This document shows positions 24,801 to 33,512 of a stretch of DNA of 64,000 nucleotides, piece after piece. The notes below the pieces were generated by a model. The model ran no database searches and had not been told where the DNA came from. It saw only the letters and a list, made by a program, of their open reading frames with translations. Every line of letters begins with the position of its first letter. Position 1 is the stretch's first letter. The stretch is from positions 20,821,001 through 20,885,000 of the forward strand of contig CM036626.1 of NCBI GenBank assembly GCA_020746105.1, written 5' to 3'. The position numbers were made by a program, and so were the translations under genes. The stretch comes from Trogon surrucura. Taxonomy: Eukaryota; Chordata; Aves; Trogoniformes; Trogonidae.

Positions 24801-27800
24801 AGGTCGAGCCCCATGACAGGGACTGGGCGTAGAGGTGATGTAGAGGTCCTTCCCTAAGCCTGCCTCTGCACAGAACATTTCCAGGTGCCCCCGTTAACGC
24901 TCGTGTGGATGGATCAGGACTGAGCAGGGCTGTTGCCAGTCCCAGGCTGAGCCCTGTCCTCGCCGCTCAGGAGCCGTGAGCCTTGTCTCCTTGTCGCTGA
25001 CCTTCTTTCTCAGCTTGCGGAGTTCACGTGGAGCTTTTTTGGTTTTAGTCTTTCACCATTGCTCTGAGAACTAGAGAGGCACTTTGTTGGTTTTTGTCAA
25101 GCGAAAGCCAAGATTTCCCATACTCAAGTGCCTTCAAGGGCTGGGACTTTCAGCAAACCAGCAAGTGTGAAACATCCGATGACCCTGCAGAAGCTGTCAG
25201 TGCTTTAGTGCTTGCTGGTTTGATTTCACCATCCGAGACTGCCCGTCACCTTCCCTGCCGGTAACGATCAGGTTGCAGCCTCTGCAGCGGCCGCAGCATT
25301 TGCTTGGATTGCAGAGTAATGTCAGAGGGTGTTTGGGGTGTTTGTTACTAGAACGTCACAGGTAGGGGGAGGTCGGTGTTGCCAGGTCCCGCTCCTTTCG
25401 TCCCCTTTATCCTTCCCGAGGACAGGGACTGGGAACGCTCTGGGCATGGGCTTGGAAAGCTCCCACCTCTTTGGGAGCAAAATAACAGTATTTCTGCAGC
25501 AAGTAAGGAGCAGGCAGGAGCTCCAGGGCTCTGCTCTTGCATCTGCCTAGAAACCTCAGGGCCTGGACCTGAGGGTCCAGGCAAACCTGTGAATGTAAAC
25601 AGCATTTTAGTCTGATTTGCCTTGTCCTTGAAAGCCTCTCGCCTGGAGGAGAGCAGGGAAGGGAATGGCAGTGGTTTTCGTTGGTTTTCCCTGGGTGGGG
25701 AGGGGAAATACTTTGCAGGGGAGGTGCTAGTCCTGCGCGCAAGTGCTGCTGACCCTCTCTTCCCTAACGAGGATTTTACTGTGGCTGCAAGAACGCAGCA
25801 AGATGTTGACTGTTACCACTATTAAATCTTAATTGTGGGACTGTCAGTTCCTAAAGTCCAAAATATTTTGGCACTTGTCTTGATAAAGGCATATTTTTTT
25901 TTTGGGTGCATATATATTTTTTTTTCTTTTATTAGCAGAAACCATCTGCCCTGTAAACAGAGATCAGGAGGGGAAAAAAAAGCCTTCCTGGCAGTTTTGC
26001 ATCATGTGGGAATCCTGTGGTGCGCTGCATGGGAAAGGGCCTGCTTTCTGCCTTTTAATCTCAGCAACAGTAAACTCCGAGCAGATCAGAAGCGACTAAT
26101 TTAAGATGATGAGTCTTGGCGTCGCATCTGACTTGCGGAAGGGACGTGACTGTGACTCCCTGCAGAGGTGCAGAGCCCTGCTTTGAGCGGGATGGGATGC
26201 TCCTGGGAACGAGGGAGCGTGGAGGGAGGGGAGCAGGGGGCTGGGGAGCGGGGTCCAACTTAGAGATTTAGGCAAGGGAATGGCAAAAAGCCAGAGACTG
26301 CAGTAAAAATGAGCCGTAGATTTGAGAGAGAACACAGCAAAGCGCCTGGCCTGCGAAGCGGGGTGAACTTTAGTCGCCGTTAATCAACGAGGTTAATTGA
26401 TCTCTGGTTTGTGATGCTGTGAATCCAGCAGCCTCTCACCGTTTCGTCTGCTTCACTTCAAACCTTTCCAGCTGTTGCAGCGCCTCCTGCGAGCGCACGC
26501 GTCCTTTATCTGATCCGGCGATAGTTTAACTCCCATTTCAGAGAGTATCTCCGGCGTGGGAGGAGAACCAGACGAGATAGGAAATGAGTTAGGTGTTGAA
26601 ATTTGAGGTGTCAAGGTGTGGTACGCACCCCTCCTCCTCTTTTGTGGCTTTCTATTCCGTTCCTGCTTTTATTTTGAACGTCACTGGCGCGGATGTGAGT
26701 GTGTGTGTGAGCCTCTGTGTACGCATTAATAAAAGGGAGCTCGTGGCCACTGAAGGTCCTGAATGTAACTTGAACATAGAATATTAGGGAATTTGTATGC
26801 CTGAATGAAAACTTTATTATGAGCAAGTCGTAACTTAACCTGTCCCACGTTTTAGCCTGAACCAGCCAGTGAGAATATGAATTTTCTTTTTTTGCTTTTT
26901 CATTAAAAAGGAAGTATTTGGACTACAAAAGTATTTCTAGGTAGAACAAGGCTTCTTTCATTAGAAAGCGCTGCCAGACTTTGCTTGACCAAAAAAGCAA
27001 ACCAGCTTTACCAGCAGAAAATCTTCAGCAAACACAAATTAAAAGAGTATAAGGCGGCAGCAGATTTCTAGCACTGGGAAATGCTCATCCAGGCACGAAA
27101 TCTGGGCCGGTTAAATGTCCGGTGTTGACGTCTTACACTGAAGTGTACGTGAAGAAGAGATGGCTGGGAAGGGAAAAGCCAACAACGAGCAGCCTCAGTC
27201 TTCAGCAGTTCCGTCTGAAGCGCCTCGTTGCCTCTAGCAGGCAATTTTGCAAACTTTCCAGTAAGATGCAAATGAAAGAATTAACTGCAGAGCTTGTGCG
27301 TCTGGGGAATGTCCCGGCGTGGCGTTCAAGAGCTGTCTGCGCTCAGCCGCCCGGGTGCAGCTTTCCGTTTGGCAGACGCTAATTGTTGAACTGGTGTCTG
27401 ATCCGCAGGAGAGAAACCTGGACTGGTTCCCCCGCATGCGGGCCATGTCGCTCGTGAGCAGCGACTCGGAAGGGGAGCAGAACGAGCTGAGGAACTTGCA
27501 GGAGAAGCTCGAGTCCACCATGAAGCTTGTGACCAACCTCTCCGGCCAGCTGTCGGAGCTTAAAGATCAGGTAAGGGCGAGCTGGCTGCGAACGTGTGCG
27601 GCCGCGCACGGGCAGGACAAAGGTCCCGTGAACCTGTTGTACTAAGTGGTGGTGTTTTACAGCTCCGTGGCGTCTGCAAACCCCGCAAAGGGCTTTTTCT
27701 CAAGTAGCTCGAGTTCAGGAAAGAAGTGAACAAACGCGACGTCCTTGCAAAGCCCCGTGTCCCAGCTGACCCACCGGGCAGCGCTCACCCAGTCGGTTTA

Positions 27801-30800
27801 ACTCCAGAGTGGCCACCTCCAGAAAGTGAAAACCTGCATTCCAAAAAAAAACCAAGCTGAAGTGAACTTAAGTCCTTGCTGGGGCAGGGAGCCTCTGTGT
27901 GGTGGTGGTGGTGTCGTTGCTACAGATGTTAACCCTAAGACCTTAGCCCCCATCCTGTAAGTTAGAGGGTGTGATGTTGATAGAAGTTCTGTGTTGCTGC
28001 ATGGACCTCAAAACCCACTGAGAAACCAGAGAGACACTGGGGTGGTTAGCTCACGCCGCTCTCCTTCCTCGCTGCACTGCTCATGCAGATAGAATTTGGC
28101 TCCAGACTGCAGCGCTGACAGACGTACCCACAGAGGTGTTTTGCATCACGACGTGTGTCGCTGCGTAACACCAGTTTGCTTTTCGGTGCAGCAGTTCTTT
28201 CTGCAGCGAGAGTTTCGAGGACTCGTTGTGTTGGCTTTTGGTTTGGTCGGGGCTTGAGGGGGATCGCGGGGATTGTTCCCATCCCAGACCCAGTGACGGC
28301 ATCGTGAGAGTCGCGGAGGCAGCGGGGCTCTGCTCCCTGGTGTCGGCACGGATCACAGCCAGGCTGGAAGTAAAAGGGAAAACGCTGTTGCCTGCCTTGG
28401 TGGGAGCAACTGCTTATCTTTATGGATTGATAACCTGAGCCAGGTGGTTCTGTTAAGTTTATGTAGATATTAGTGCTGGGTGAAATTGGTTGTTGACTTG
28501 CACGTGGTGGTATCCTGGGGCAGGCGATGGAATCGGCCCAAATGGCCAACAGATTGGGGTCATTATCCTTTGGGATGCGACCTGCCCGCTTCAGCGCGGT
28601 TGGCCCAACTCTCTGCAGTACTGATGAGATCCCTGCTGCCCGGCCCGGCCCCGGGTCAGCCGGCTTCCTCCGTTATCTGCAGGGAGATGTATGGACTGGG
28701 ATCCTGGCTCCCTGCCTGCTGCGGTTCTGATGGAGCCGGGCTCTTCTACCCACAGAGCACGAGGAAGGGATTAGTGGGTAGGACCGGGAGCAGAAAACCT
28801 CGCTGCTCTTGGCTGCAATTAGCGTTCAGACACTGCGCCGCGGACCCCTTTGCTCCAGTTGGTTTTGAGGATGGAGCACAGAGGCAGTTGCTCTTTTGTC
28901 TGTGCTTTTAATACTTGCCGGGTAGCAGTTTGCTATTTTGCCTGGAAACAATTAGCTTGAAACATGTGTCTTACGTCTTCTTGTTGAAGGGTCTGACTCA
29001 AAGTGGGCTGCAGTCACCAGGAGTCTTTCCATCGGCCGCAGCCAGCTCTGGATCTGAATGCACTGACTTCTGAAGCAGGCAGCTCTTGGCTGACCAAGCA
29101 CTAAAAACCCTTCTCACTCTTTGTGAAAATAAGAATGGAGGATTTAGCTTTTAGAGAGCTATTTGACTGTAAAAGCAAGAGAGGAAACCAGCTTCATTAA
29201 CGTTGCGATAGCTTTTAGGAATTCCCCTAAGTACCATTATTGAGAGCCCTGCTTAAGTTGCAGGATGCTCCAATTACGTGACAAAACCAGTATATCCCTC
29301 CTCCCCATCAGGAACTGTCTCCAGGAAAAGGAACCAACTCAGGGAACTTTTATTTGTATTTATTTTCTTCTAATTAAATAAAGGGAAAAAACCTTTTCGA
29401 GCTCGTTAGGTTGCCAGAGACTGTAATTGCTAGAAACTGGAACCCAGCGTGCCTGGGCGTGCTTTTATAAAGAAGCACACCAAGATCTGCTGAAATCTTG
29501 ATCGCTTTAATTTTGCACGAAAAGATTACAACAGAAATGTCGGCAGCAACAGAGGGAATTGGATGGAACCATCTAGAAGCTCCCAGTGCTGGGGACGTGT
29601 CCCTGTACCTGTGCCCTGCTGGGGCCCTCCTGTCCCTGGGGTCAACCCCAGTGCTCCCGTAACCTTTGGATCTGGGCAGGGTGCCTTGGGTACGGTTATC
29701 GGCGAGTCCAGCTCAACTCAGAAGGAACTTCAAGCCCCTTGGTTTCATTTTTTTTTAATCCTGTCAGCGTTACAACGAGTGGCTCGCGGCTCTCCTGCCA
29801 TACGCGGCGCCTCAACTTTTGTTGCTTTTTGGTCGCTGCGGCTGTTGCAAGAGATTCGCTCTCCAGGTAAACGTGATGGAGATGGAAGTTGCTCCATCTT
29901 GCAGCCCCGTGCCCTCTGGACAAGCATTACACATCTTGCAGGATTAATAACGTTCTGCACCAACATCCCAGTTGTGTTTTTCTCTCTGCTTTACACTCGG
30001 TTGGTTTTTCCCTTTTTTTTCTACCTGCGCCAGGGCTCGCCGTCCCTTTTTCTACGCAGCGTGAGAAGCACCTGTTTAGTCCCTTTTCACATTTGTTCTT
30101 CTTTCCCTTTTTATTTCATGTGTCCTCCAAATCAGTTGCTTGGCCGCGTGAAATCACGGCTCTTCGTTTGCTCGGTGAAACTAATCAGCGTAAACTTCAA
30201 AACGAAGTCCTCGTTGCTTCTTTGCATTTCCAGCTTGTGGGTTAGATCGGAAACGGTGAAAAAAATGTCCCAGCTGGTTTAGAAGGGGAGGAGCTCGTGT
30301 GTGTCTGGGACTGGGAAGTGATGGGAAGGCCCCTCTCTCCTGTTTGCCTGCGAAGCGTCACGATCCCTTTGTGAAAAGACTTCCAAAAGCGCGGTGCAGA
30401 ACACTGGGAGGTGTGACCCGGCCTCGCAAGGCCGCGGTCACCTCCCTGGAAGGGTAAAATAACAGTTCTGCCTCGCCTGGGTCGGGCGATGAGAGAGGCA
30501 CCGGGCTGCCGTCGAGTTTAATTACGGTTTCAAGAGGAATTAATGCATTTCGGTCCTTTCCCCCGTGGTTCAAGGTGTGTAATTATAGAGAGCGGCAGCG
30601 TGCGCTGTGTGACCCCTGGGACACGGAGGAGCCTTGTGGAGGGTGCCCGGTTCCCTTCCTCACGGCGATCTCCAGGCCCGAGGTTGACCCCGCGCCAGAC
30701 AGGGGACGATCGTCTCCAAAACGCCGAAACCCAAGACTTTAGGCAAATAGATTCAAACACACGTTACAAATGAATGCAGTGCGTGAATGTGCTGTCTCCT

Positions 30801-32166
30801 TTCTCTGGGAGGTACTTCTATAATGACTTTTATTGGTTGTCGTTTATCTGAAAATTGAAGGAAATTAAATGGCTGCGGATGGAGAGGTTACAGGAAAAGC
30901 GTTGCAGGGGTCTCGGGGAATTCTCATAAGGAAGAATATTCTAAATTGTATCTTGTGCTTTGATGAAAGAATATTTTGGGGGGTGAACCCGCCTTCAGGC
31001 CAGGTTTTCCAGCTGGTCACGTCCACCGTTGATGCCACCACAGGTCACACGCGATGGCAGGGTCGCAGGTGGCTTTGGGGGGGCTTTCGGTGGAGCCGGA
31101 GGAGCAGGGGATGGGCTCGCCTTACCTCGGGGGGGCTGCACGGGTAAGGCAATGTCCTGTTACCCTCCTCAACACGGCTGCTGCGAGCCCTCCCACGCCT
31201 TGGCCCCTCCAAAGCTGAGACGCGGTCGCGGCAGGAGCCGTGGGAAGCGCGCGCAGCGATCCAGCTGTCGGCCGCTGGAGACCCTGCCCACGCCGGAGCC
31301 GTTCCTTACGTGCCGCGTCGGCTCGCGCGAGTTGTCAGAAACCTTCCCAAGGCTTGGGGAAAAAGAAAAAAAGAGCGGCAAACTGGGCTGCGACAGTTTT
31401 TCAGTATCAGTAATAACAAATGGTGATCTTTTTACAGGTCACGATGACGCTGGCCGGGAGGAGGGTTCTTTTATCCGGTGGGGATTCCTGGCAGAGGTTG
31501 GGCTGCCTGGCAGCGAGGTGGTTAACCTCCCGTCCCTGCCTTGCGTCTGGCCTTTTGGCAGATGGGGAGGGATGTTGGCTCCTTCCTGACTACAGCGGGA
31601 GCGCTCGAGTCTATTCCAGCAAAGACAAGGGTATTCCCAGCCTGACTTGAGAGCTCGCCCCGTTTTTGGTTTGGTTTTTTGTTGGTTTTCTTTCCCCCCC
31701 CCGCCCCGCTCTCTGCGTCTCGTCTGCTTTGTAGGTTGGACGGGTTACAAAGAATTTCTAACGGGGTGGGAGGGAGGTTTGTGGAGCCGCTTCCCGTGCG
31801 GATTCACGCCGGTCGCCCCGCTCTCCCGAGCCCTCGCCTTGCGAAACAGCCGTGGGTGACGGCCGTGTCCCCTGCGGGCGCGCGGGACGGAGCCGCCGAT
31901 ACCTCCTTCGTCTGCCGGCGTTTGGCACGGGCGGCCGGGGCGAGCGTTATTTGTAGAAAGCGGGTTTCAGAGCGAGCTCAAACCACAGAAAGGCAGCGCC
32001 CGGGCCCTTGGGCGAGCTGACACACAGGAAGCGTCTAGGCCCTAATGAGCATTTTTTATTTTTTTTTTGATTTTTCCAGATGACGGAGCAGAGGAAGCAG
32101 AAACAGCGCATCGGTCTCCTAGGACACCCTCCGCCCATGAATGTGAACCCGCAGCAACCGGCGTAA
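637..32166 (+). CDS. ITPR1: ITPR1, inositol 1,4,5-trisphosphate receptor type 1, C-terminal 556 residues (11 exons, 5' partial)
   Basis: IP3-gated calcium release channel of the endoplasmic reticulum; it works as a homotetramer and releases stored Ca2+ when IP3 binds the N-terminal cytosolic domain, which lies outside this window. The coding sequence joins 637-829, 4792-4914, 8655-8830, 9669-9833, 10846-11041, 12405-12506, 14078-14217, 15592-15757, 16484-16644, 27409-27570 and 32080-32166 (1671 nt: 556 codons plus stop). Every junction is GT-AG and each donor phase fits the next acceptor. The window protein shows six membrane segments, sequons at residues 279 and 310, filter GGGVGD at 352-357, a C-x2-C...H-x4-H motif at 417-442, a coiled coil, and the tail NVNPQQPA. 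That tail and the near identity throughout are type 1; ITPR2 and ITPR3 end differently. The family is about 2,700 residues long, so about four fifths of the protein lies upstream. No frameshift or internal stop is seen. Confidence 0.97.
1002..1428 (-). mobile_element. CR1 non-LTR retrotransposon, 5'-truncated, minus strand
   Basis: Starts at its 3' end with the tail tcacagaatcacagaatg, followed by the classic CR1 text 'ccaaccccctgccagagcag' (as read on the plus strand). Reading the minus strand gives the end of the CR1 ORF2 protein, with [27 protein letters not shown] and [13 protein letters not shown]. The tail frame is open from 1428 back to 1081. The element breaks off at about 1428 after 'ctccactcccttaatca'; a short plus-strand CR1-like piece may follow at about 1447-1480. 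It is intronic and antisense to ITPR1. Confidence 0.92.
1775..1835 (+). mobile_element. Possible degraded CR1 3' end, plus strand
   Basis: 'aagtcccttccagccctgtgatgctga' resembles the last part of CR1 (aggtcccttccaacc...attctgtgattctg). It is too short and diverged to be certain. Confidence 0.4.
4792..4914 (+). CDS. ITPR1: ITPR1 exon: first transmembrane segment (S1)
   Basis: Encodes residues 65-106 (both end codons split): [12 protein letters not shown], then the hydrophobic span from about residue 78 to 98, then FKGIRGG. It supplies the first membrane helix of the channel domain. The acceptor ctcttttgcag is strong. The donor is GAG|GTACCG, which lacks the usual G at +5 and is the weakest in this gene segment; it is required because only this phase joins correctly to the next exon (gga g / gt acg, giving GGTLEPH). 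Reading on into the intron would add about 31 residues before a TAG at 5007-5009. Confidence 0.95.
4915..8654 (+). other. ITPR1 intron (3.74 kb) with the longest CR1 copy
   Basis: Starts with the weak donor GTACCG; a better donor-like site, acaa|GTAAGG, lies at 4950. Contains an antisense CR1 at 5366 to about 5995 and a T10/A12 junction at 7150-7171. No coding exon is recognised in the rest. Confidence 0.85.
5366..5995 (-). mobile_element. CR1 non-LTR retrotransposon with open ORF2 C-terminus, minus strand
   Basis: The 3' end carries two ATTCTGTG-type octamers (gaatcacagaatcacagaatg on the plus strand). The minus strand encodes about 190 residues of the ORF2 C-terminus without a stop: [20 protein letters not shown], then [40 protein letters not shown] and [20 protein letters not shown]. 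The element is truncated at its 5' end, so it lacks the endonuclease and most of the reverse transcriptase and cannot move by itself. The upstream part of the same open frame (to 6355) is not CR1-like. The intact frame suggests a fairly young insertion. Confidence 0.93.
8655..8830 (+). CDS. ITPR1: ITPR1 exon: S2 and S3 transmembrane segments
   Basis: Encodes residues 106-164: [11 protein letters not shown] leads into a first hydrophobic helix (about 115-131), then the conserved KPHGIR turn and a second helix ending in LLGAFN. The acceptor is a C-rich tract ending ccccag; the donor AAC|GTAAGT is strong. The exon ends in phase 0. The sequence is almost invariant between this species and mammals, as expected for the channel core. 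Confidence 0.96.
8831..9668 (+). other. ITPR1 intron (838 nt)
   Basis: Short intron with a GGAT/GATT tetranucleotide tract at 9307-9334. Nothing else is recognised. Confidence 0.85.
9307..9334 (+). repeat. GGAT/GATT tetranucleotide microsatellite
   Basis: About four ggat units followed by three gatt units. Simple repeat. Confidence 0.85.
9669..9833 (+). CDS. ITPR1: ITPR1 exon: CNK loop and S4 transmembrane segment
   Basis: Encodes residues 165-219 in phase 0 at both ends. It starts [20 protein letters not shown], a signature shared by IP3 receptors, continues through [13 protein letters not shown] and ends HEFFYSLL. The hydrophobic stretch from about 195 to 217 is the S4 helix. The acceptor is ctcctttag; the donor TTG|GTAGGT is acceptable. 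Confidence 0.96.
9834..10845 (+). other. ITPR1 intron (1.01 kb)
   Basis: Contains a short GT run at about 9869-9879 and a small CCTTGG/CCAAGG hairpin near 10145-10160. No gene or mobile element is seen. Confidence 0.85.
10846..11041 (+). CDS. ITPR1: ITPR1 exon: S4-S5 linker, S5 helix and start of luminal loop
   Basis: Encodes residues 220-284 plus one base. [19 protein letters not shown] is the S4-S5 linker that couples cytosolic movement to the pore, and about 243-266 is the S5 helix. The sequence then enters the luminal loop ([17 protein letters not shown]) with an N-glycosylation sequon at Asn279. The acceptor ccccctcccag is strong; the donor CAG|GTCAGT has all key bases except +3. Confidence 0.96.
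11042..12404 (+). other. ITPR1 intron (1.36 kb)
   Basis: AT-rich, with one tandem 10-bp duplication (gaagggcatc, near 11573-11592). Otherwise nothing is recognised. Confidence 0.85.
12405..12506 (+). CDS. ITPR1: ITPR1 exon: variable luminal loop with N-glycosylation site
   Basis: Encodes residues 285-318 with both end codons split. This is the least conserved piece of the window protein. It keeps GEFLYSDVC and the sequon ENCSS (Asn310), but the flanking residues differ from mammals, and the stretch between the PNET sequon and the EFL motif is about three residues longer than the mammalian sequence I recall. The luminal loop is known to be the variable part of the channel domain. The acceptor is tctgtttttag; the donor ACC|GTAAGT is strong. 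The exon is small (102 nt) but phase-consistent on both sides. Confidence 0.93.
12507..14077 (+). other. ITPR1 intron (1.57 kb)
   Basis: Unique-looking sequence with a purine-rich stretch at about 13900-14030 before the acceptor. No repeat or gene is recognised. Confidence 0.85.
14078..14217 (+). CDS. ITPR1: ITPR1 exon: pore helix and selectivity filter
   Basis: Encodes residues 319-365. An acidic stretch ([13 protein letters not shown]) leads into the pore helix [16 protein letters not shown] and the selectivity filter GGGVGD (352-357), then VLRKPSKE. The filter is complete, so the channel should conduct. The acceptor reads ttaatag|ag; the alternative AG two bases downstream would shift the frame, so 14078 is the start. 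The donor GAG|GTAAAT is moderate. Confidence 0.95.
14218..15591 (+). other. ITPR1 intron (1.37 kb) with AT-rich repeated block
   Basis: Purine-rich at about 14610-14700, and contains the TATA-rich block with repeated units at 15141-15278. No gene is recognised. Confidence 0.85.
15141..15278 (+). repeat. AT-rich block with repeated 30-bp unit
   Basis: A 30-bp unit beginning cagatcaatataaggatgtc occurs at 15141-15170 and again at 15249-15278 with one mismatch. A shorter related copy (cagatcatatataggatgt) starts at about 15188, and the space between is TATA/CATA dinucleotide repeat. It looks like a small expansion by slippage or unequal exchange inside an ITPR1 intron. Confidence 0.85.
15592..15757 (+). 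CDS. ITPR1: ITPR1 exon: S6 pore-lining helix and gate
   Basis: Encodes residues 366-420 plus one base. [11 protein letters not shown] is followed by the long hydrophobic S6 helix, whose [17 protein letters not shown] segment lines the pore. In IP3 receptor structures a Phe and an Ile in this motif form the hydrophobic gate, corresponding here to Phe392 and Ile396. The exon ends in TTCFIC, which supplies the two cysteines (417 and 420) of the linker metal site. The acceptor tcttgcag and donor GTG|GTAAGT are strong. Confidence 0.97.
15758..16483 (+). other. ITPR1 intron (726 nt)
   Basis: No repeat or gene is recognised; it ends with a pyrimidine-rich acceptor. Confidence 0.85.
16484..16644 (+). 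CDS. ITPR1: ITPR1 exon: linker domain with C-x2-C / H-x4-H motif
   Basis: Encodes residues 421-474: [20 protein letters not shown], then [20 protein letters not shown] and a run to EMIK. His437 and His442 pair with Cys417 and Cys420 of the preceding exon to form the zinc-binding-type site that sits under the pore in IP3 and ryanodine receptors. The acceptor ctctcgtag and donor AAG|GTGAGT are good. It is followed by the longest intron in the window. Confidence 0.96.
20484..20506 (+). repeat. Poly-A tract (A23)
   Basis: Uninterrupted A run in the long intron. No retrotransposed gene is recognisable immediately upstream, so it is recorded as a simple repeat. Confidence 0.8.
22664..22725 (+). 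repeat. Exact 31-bp tandem duplication
   Basis: The 31-bp unit beginning gggcaggggtgagcatttcc is present at 22664-22694 and repeated without change at 22695-22725. It is a short minisatellite seed that may vary in copy number between individuals. Confidence 0.92.
24425..24537 (+). mobile_element. CR1 3'-end fragment, plus strand
   Basis: 'gatgtgctccaggcgatcct', then 'tttaggctagatgatcttca', 'gaggtcccttccagcc' and the terminal octamer tail 'tgtgattctgtgag' match the CR1 3' end in the sense orientation. It lies in the long ITPR1 intron. The 5' boundary is uncertain. Confidence 0.85.
27409..27570 (+). CDS. ITPR1: ITPR1 exon: C-terminal coiled coil
   Basis: Encodes residues 475-528, in phase 0 at both ends. 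[19 protein letters not shown] is followed by a heptad-like helix ([20 protein letters not shown], then [10 protein letters not shown]) that forms the central left-handed coiled coil of the tetramer. The acceptor is gtctgatccgcag and the donor CAG|GTAAGG is strong. The open frame continues beyond both splice sites but only this part matches the protein. Confidence 0.96.
27571..32079 (+). other. ITPR1 last intron (4.51 kb)
   Basis: Mostly unique-looking sequence, with a short GGT repeat near 27900 and GC-rich stretches at about 31020-31330 and 31690-32030 shortly before the last exon. A 239-codon plus-strand frame at 29563-30282 has no recognisable domain and is treated as chance. Confidence 0.8.
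32080..32166 (+). CDS. ITPR1: ITPR1 terminal coding exon: C-terminal tail and stop
   Basis: Encodes residues 529-556 and a TAA stop: [20 protein letters not shown] followed by NVNPQQPA. This is the type 1-specific tail, a region reported to bind partners such as protein 4.1N. The acceptor is gatttttccag after a long T-rich tract. One difference from the mammalian tail I recall is Pro in place of His before MNVN. The exon continues into the 3' UTR. Confidence 0.97.
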   Translation: MTEQRKQKQRIGLLGHPPPMNVNPQQPA

Positions 32167-32267
32167 GGCGGGGGGGGGTCCCGGGACCCCTCTGGCAGCA
32201 GCACCAAGTCACGCTAACCCCAAGCTCAGATCCCGCCACCGAGGCTGCTTCTGCGTACGTTCGTTTT

Positions 32268-32275
32268 TGTAAATA
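32268..32275 (+). promoter_or_regulatory. Pumilio-type UGUAAAUA motif in 3' UTR, copy 1
   Basis: Exact match to the Pumilio recognition element, 102 nt after the stop. Pumilio proteins repress or destabilise bound mRNAs. Binding here is inferred from the motif only. Confidence 0.4.
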
Positions 32276-32636
32276 ACCTGGTTTTATACTGTATGTATAT
32301 GACTGCAACTCTATAAAGTTTGGGGCGTGCATCTTGTAATTAGAACCGTTGGCACCAGGACGGAGGTTGAACTTTGTGCCAAAACTATCAAAAATTGCCT
32401 TTTTTTTTTTTTTTTTCTTCTTCTTGGAAGGACTAAAGAGAGCACCTGAATTGCACTTGAAAAGAATATTTAACTACGTGACATGTATTTTGTATTTAAA
32501 AAGAAGAAATAGAATAGCTGGTATTTATGTTTTTATACAATTGTGCAATATGAATTATGCAATCACTATATATTTGTAACTCCTGAATGTCCAAAAGGGA
32601 GTGCACATCTTTCAATCTGGTGTGTTAGTACAATGT

Positions 32637-32642
32637 AATAAA
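32637..32642 (+). terminator. Proximal candidate poly(A) signal of ITPR1
   Basis: AATAAA about 470 nt after the stop codon. A weaker GT-rich stretch (gtgtatctggtgatttttc) lies about 40 nt further on. It could give a short 3' UTR lacking the second UGUAAAUA motif. Confidence 0.4.
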
Positions 32643-32730
32643 TGGTATAAAATTACAGGTGTAAATGAGGCTGCTGCAAAATTGTGTATCTGGTGATTTT
32701 TCATACCCTTGGACATTTTTGTACCATGTG

Positions 32731-32738
32731 TGTAAATA
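32731..32738 (+). promoter_or_regulatory. Pumilio-type UGUAAAUA motif in 3' UTR, copy 2
   Basis: Second exact UGUAAAUA, downstream of the proximal poly(A) signal, so only the long 3' UTR would carry it. Function is inferred from the motif only. Confidence 0.4.
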
Positions 32739-33423
32739 CCTTGCAATGCCATATCTGTTGCCTCTTCCTCCCAGAGATGACGCTGGGAATCCGTGAGCTG
32801 TTAAATTGCTATCGGTTAAAGCAAAAATGTTACTTTGAAGCTTCCAAACGAGGAAAGCAGGAGGTATTTTTCAAGTGACTTGTTCAAAGTACTGAGGCCA
32901 GAAGAGCTCAGATACCAGGTTTTTTAAACGCTAAGATTTCTTAAAGGGAACTTTTTATGCAAAATGAAGTTTGGGGTGAGGATGCACTTACTGGCGAGTC
33001 GGTGCAGTCTCCTACGGGCATTTCGTGCCGCGACACCGAAAACTTATCACGAGGCTGTCCAGGCTTTGCATTCTCAGTGTGTAGGATCCTTTTCCCCTTT
33101 TTTTTTCTATTAGAGACCTACGTGCCTGCTACAGCTGTAGCAAACAGGCATTGCACCGACTGAAACAGGAACTATCCCGTTAGGACTGTAGCTGAGCACT
33201 GACGTGTAATGCTTGTAAGAGAGCCACCGGTTTGAGGTTGGTCTGTCCCACCCCTTCCTCTCCCTCTCCATTCGGTCACCTTTGGTTTCTGATTCTAGAG
33301 AGTATGAAAGGAAACTTGGTTGTTGTTCCTTTTTTTTTCCCCTCCTCCAATCCGTTGCATAGTTTTATACATGGACCTCATTTTACAAAAGCTAACTTCT
33401 CTGCAATACTGTCTAAAAAAAAA

Positions 33424-33436
33424 AATAAACAATAAA
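33424..33436 (+). terminator. Tandem AATAAA motifs in A-rich tract
   Basis: Two AATAAA copies (33424-33429 and 33431-33436) inside an A-rich run. The A-rich context makes them prone to internal oligo-dT priming in cDNA data, so they are less convincing than the distal signal. Confidence 0.35.
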
Positions 33437-33506
33437 ATTAATTTTAAAAAAAAAAAGCTGCAAACAGAGCTATGAAAATTTGTAAATGCATAAATATAGG
33501 TATTTA

Positions 33507-33512
33507 AATAAA
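33507..33512 (+). terminator. Distal poly(A) signal of ITPR1
   Basis: AATAAA about 20 nt before a likely cleavage zone, followed by ctgctggtggtttgttt, a good GT-rich downstream element. This is the best-supported transcript end. Confidence 0.7.

Larger units (their letters stand above)
16645..27408 (+). other. ITPR1 long intron (10.76 kb)
   Basis: By far the longest intron in the window; it separates the linker exon from the coiled-coil exon. It contains an A23 run at 20484-20506, a 31-bp exact tandem duplication at 22664-22725, a GC-richer stretch at about 23280-24150, a CR1 3' end at about 24425-24537 and a GT run near 26699-26709. Open frames up to about 177 codons occur on both strands, but none shows a recognisable protein. 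Confidence 0.85.

Noticed and set aside
16645..27408. Orthologue of the human EGOT noncoding RNA
   Set aside because: I cannot recognise its sequence, and the human copy need not lie in the corresponding intron.
27319..27645. 108-codon frame around the coiled-coil exon taken as a whole CDS
   Set aside because: Only 27409-27570, between consensus splice sites, matches ITPR1; the ends are intron.
29563..30282. 239-codon plus-strand frame in the last ITPR1 intron
   Set aside because: No domain, no start context or splice support, and low-complexity hydrophobic runs from T-rich sequence.
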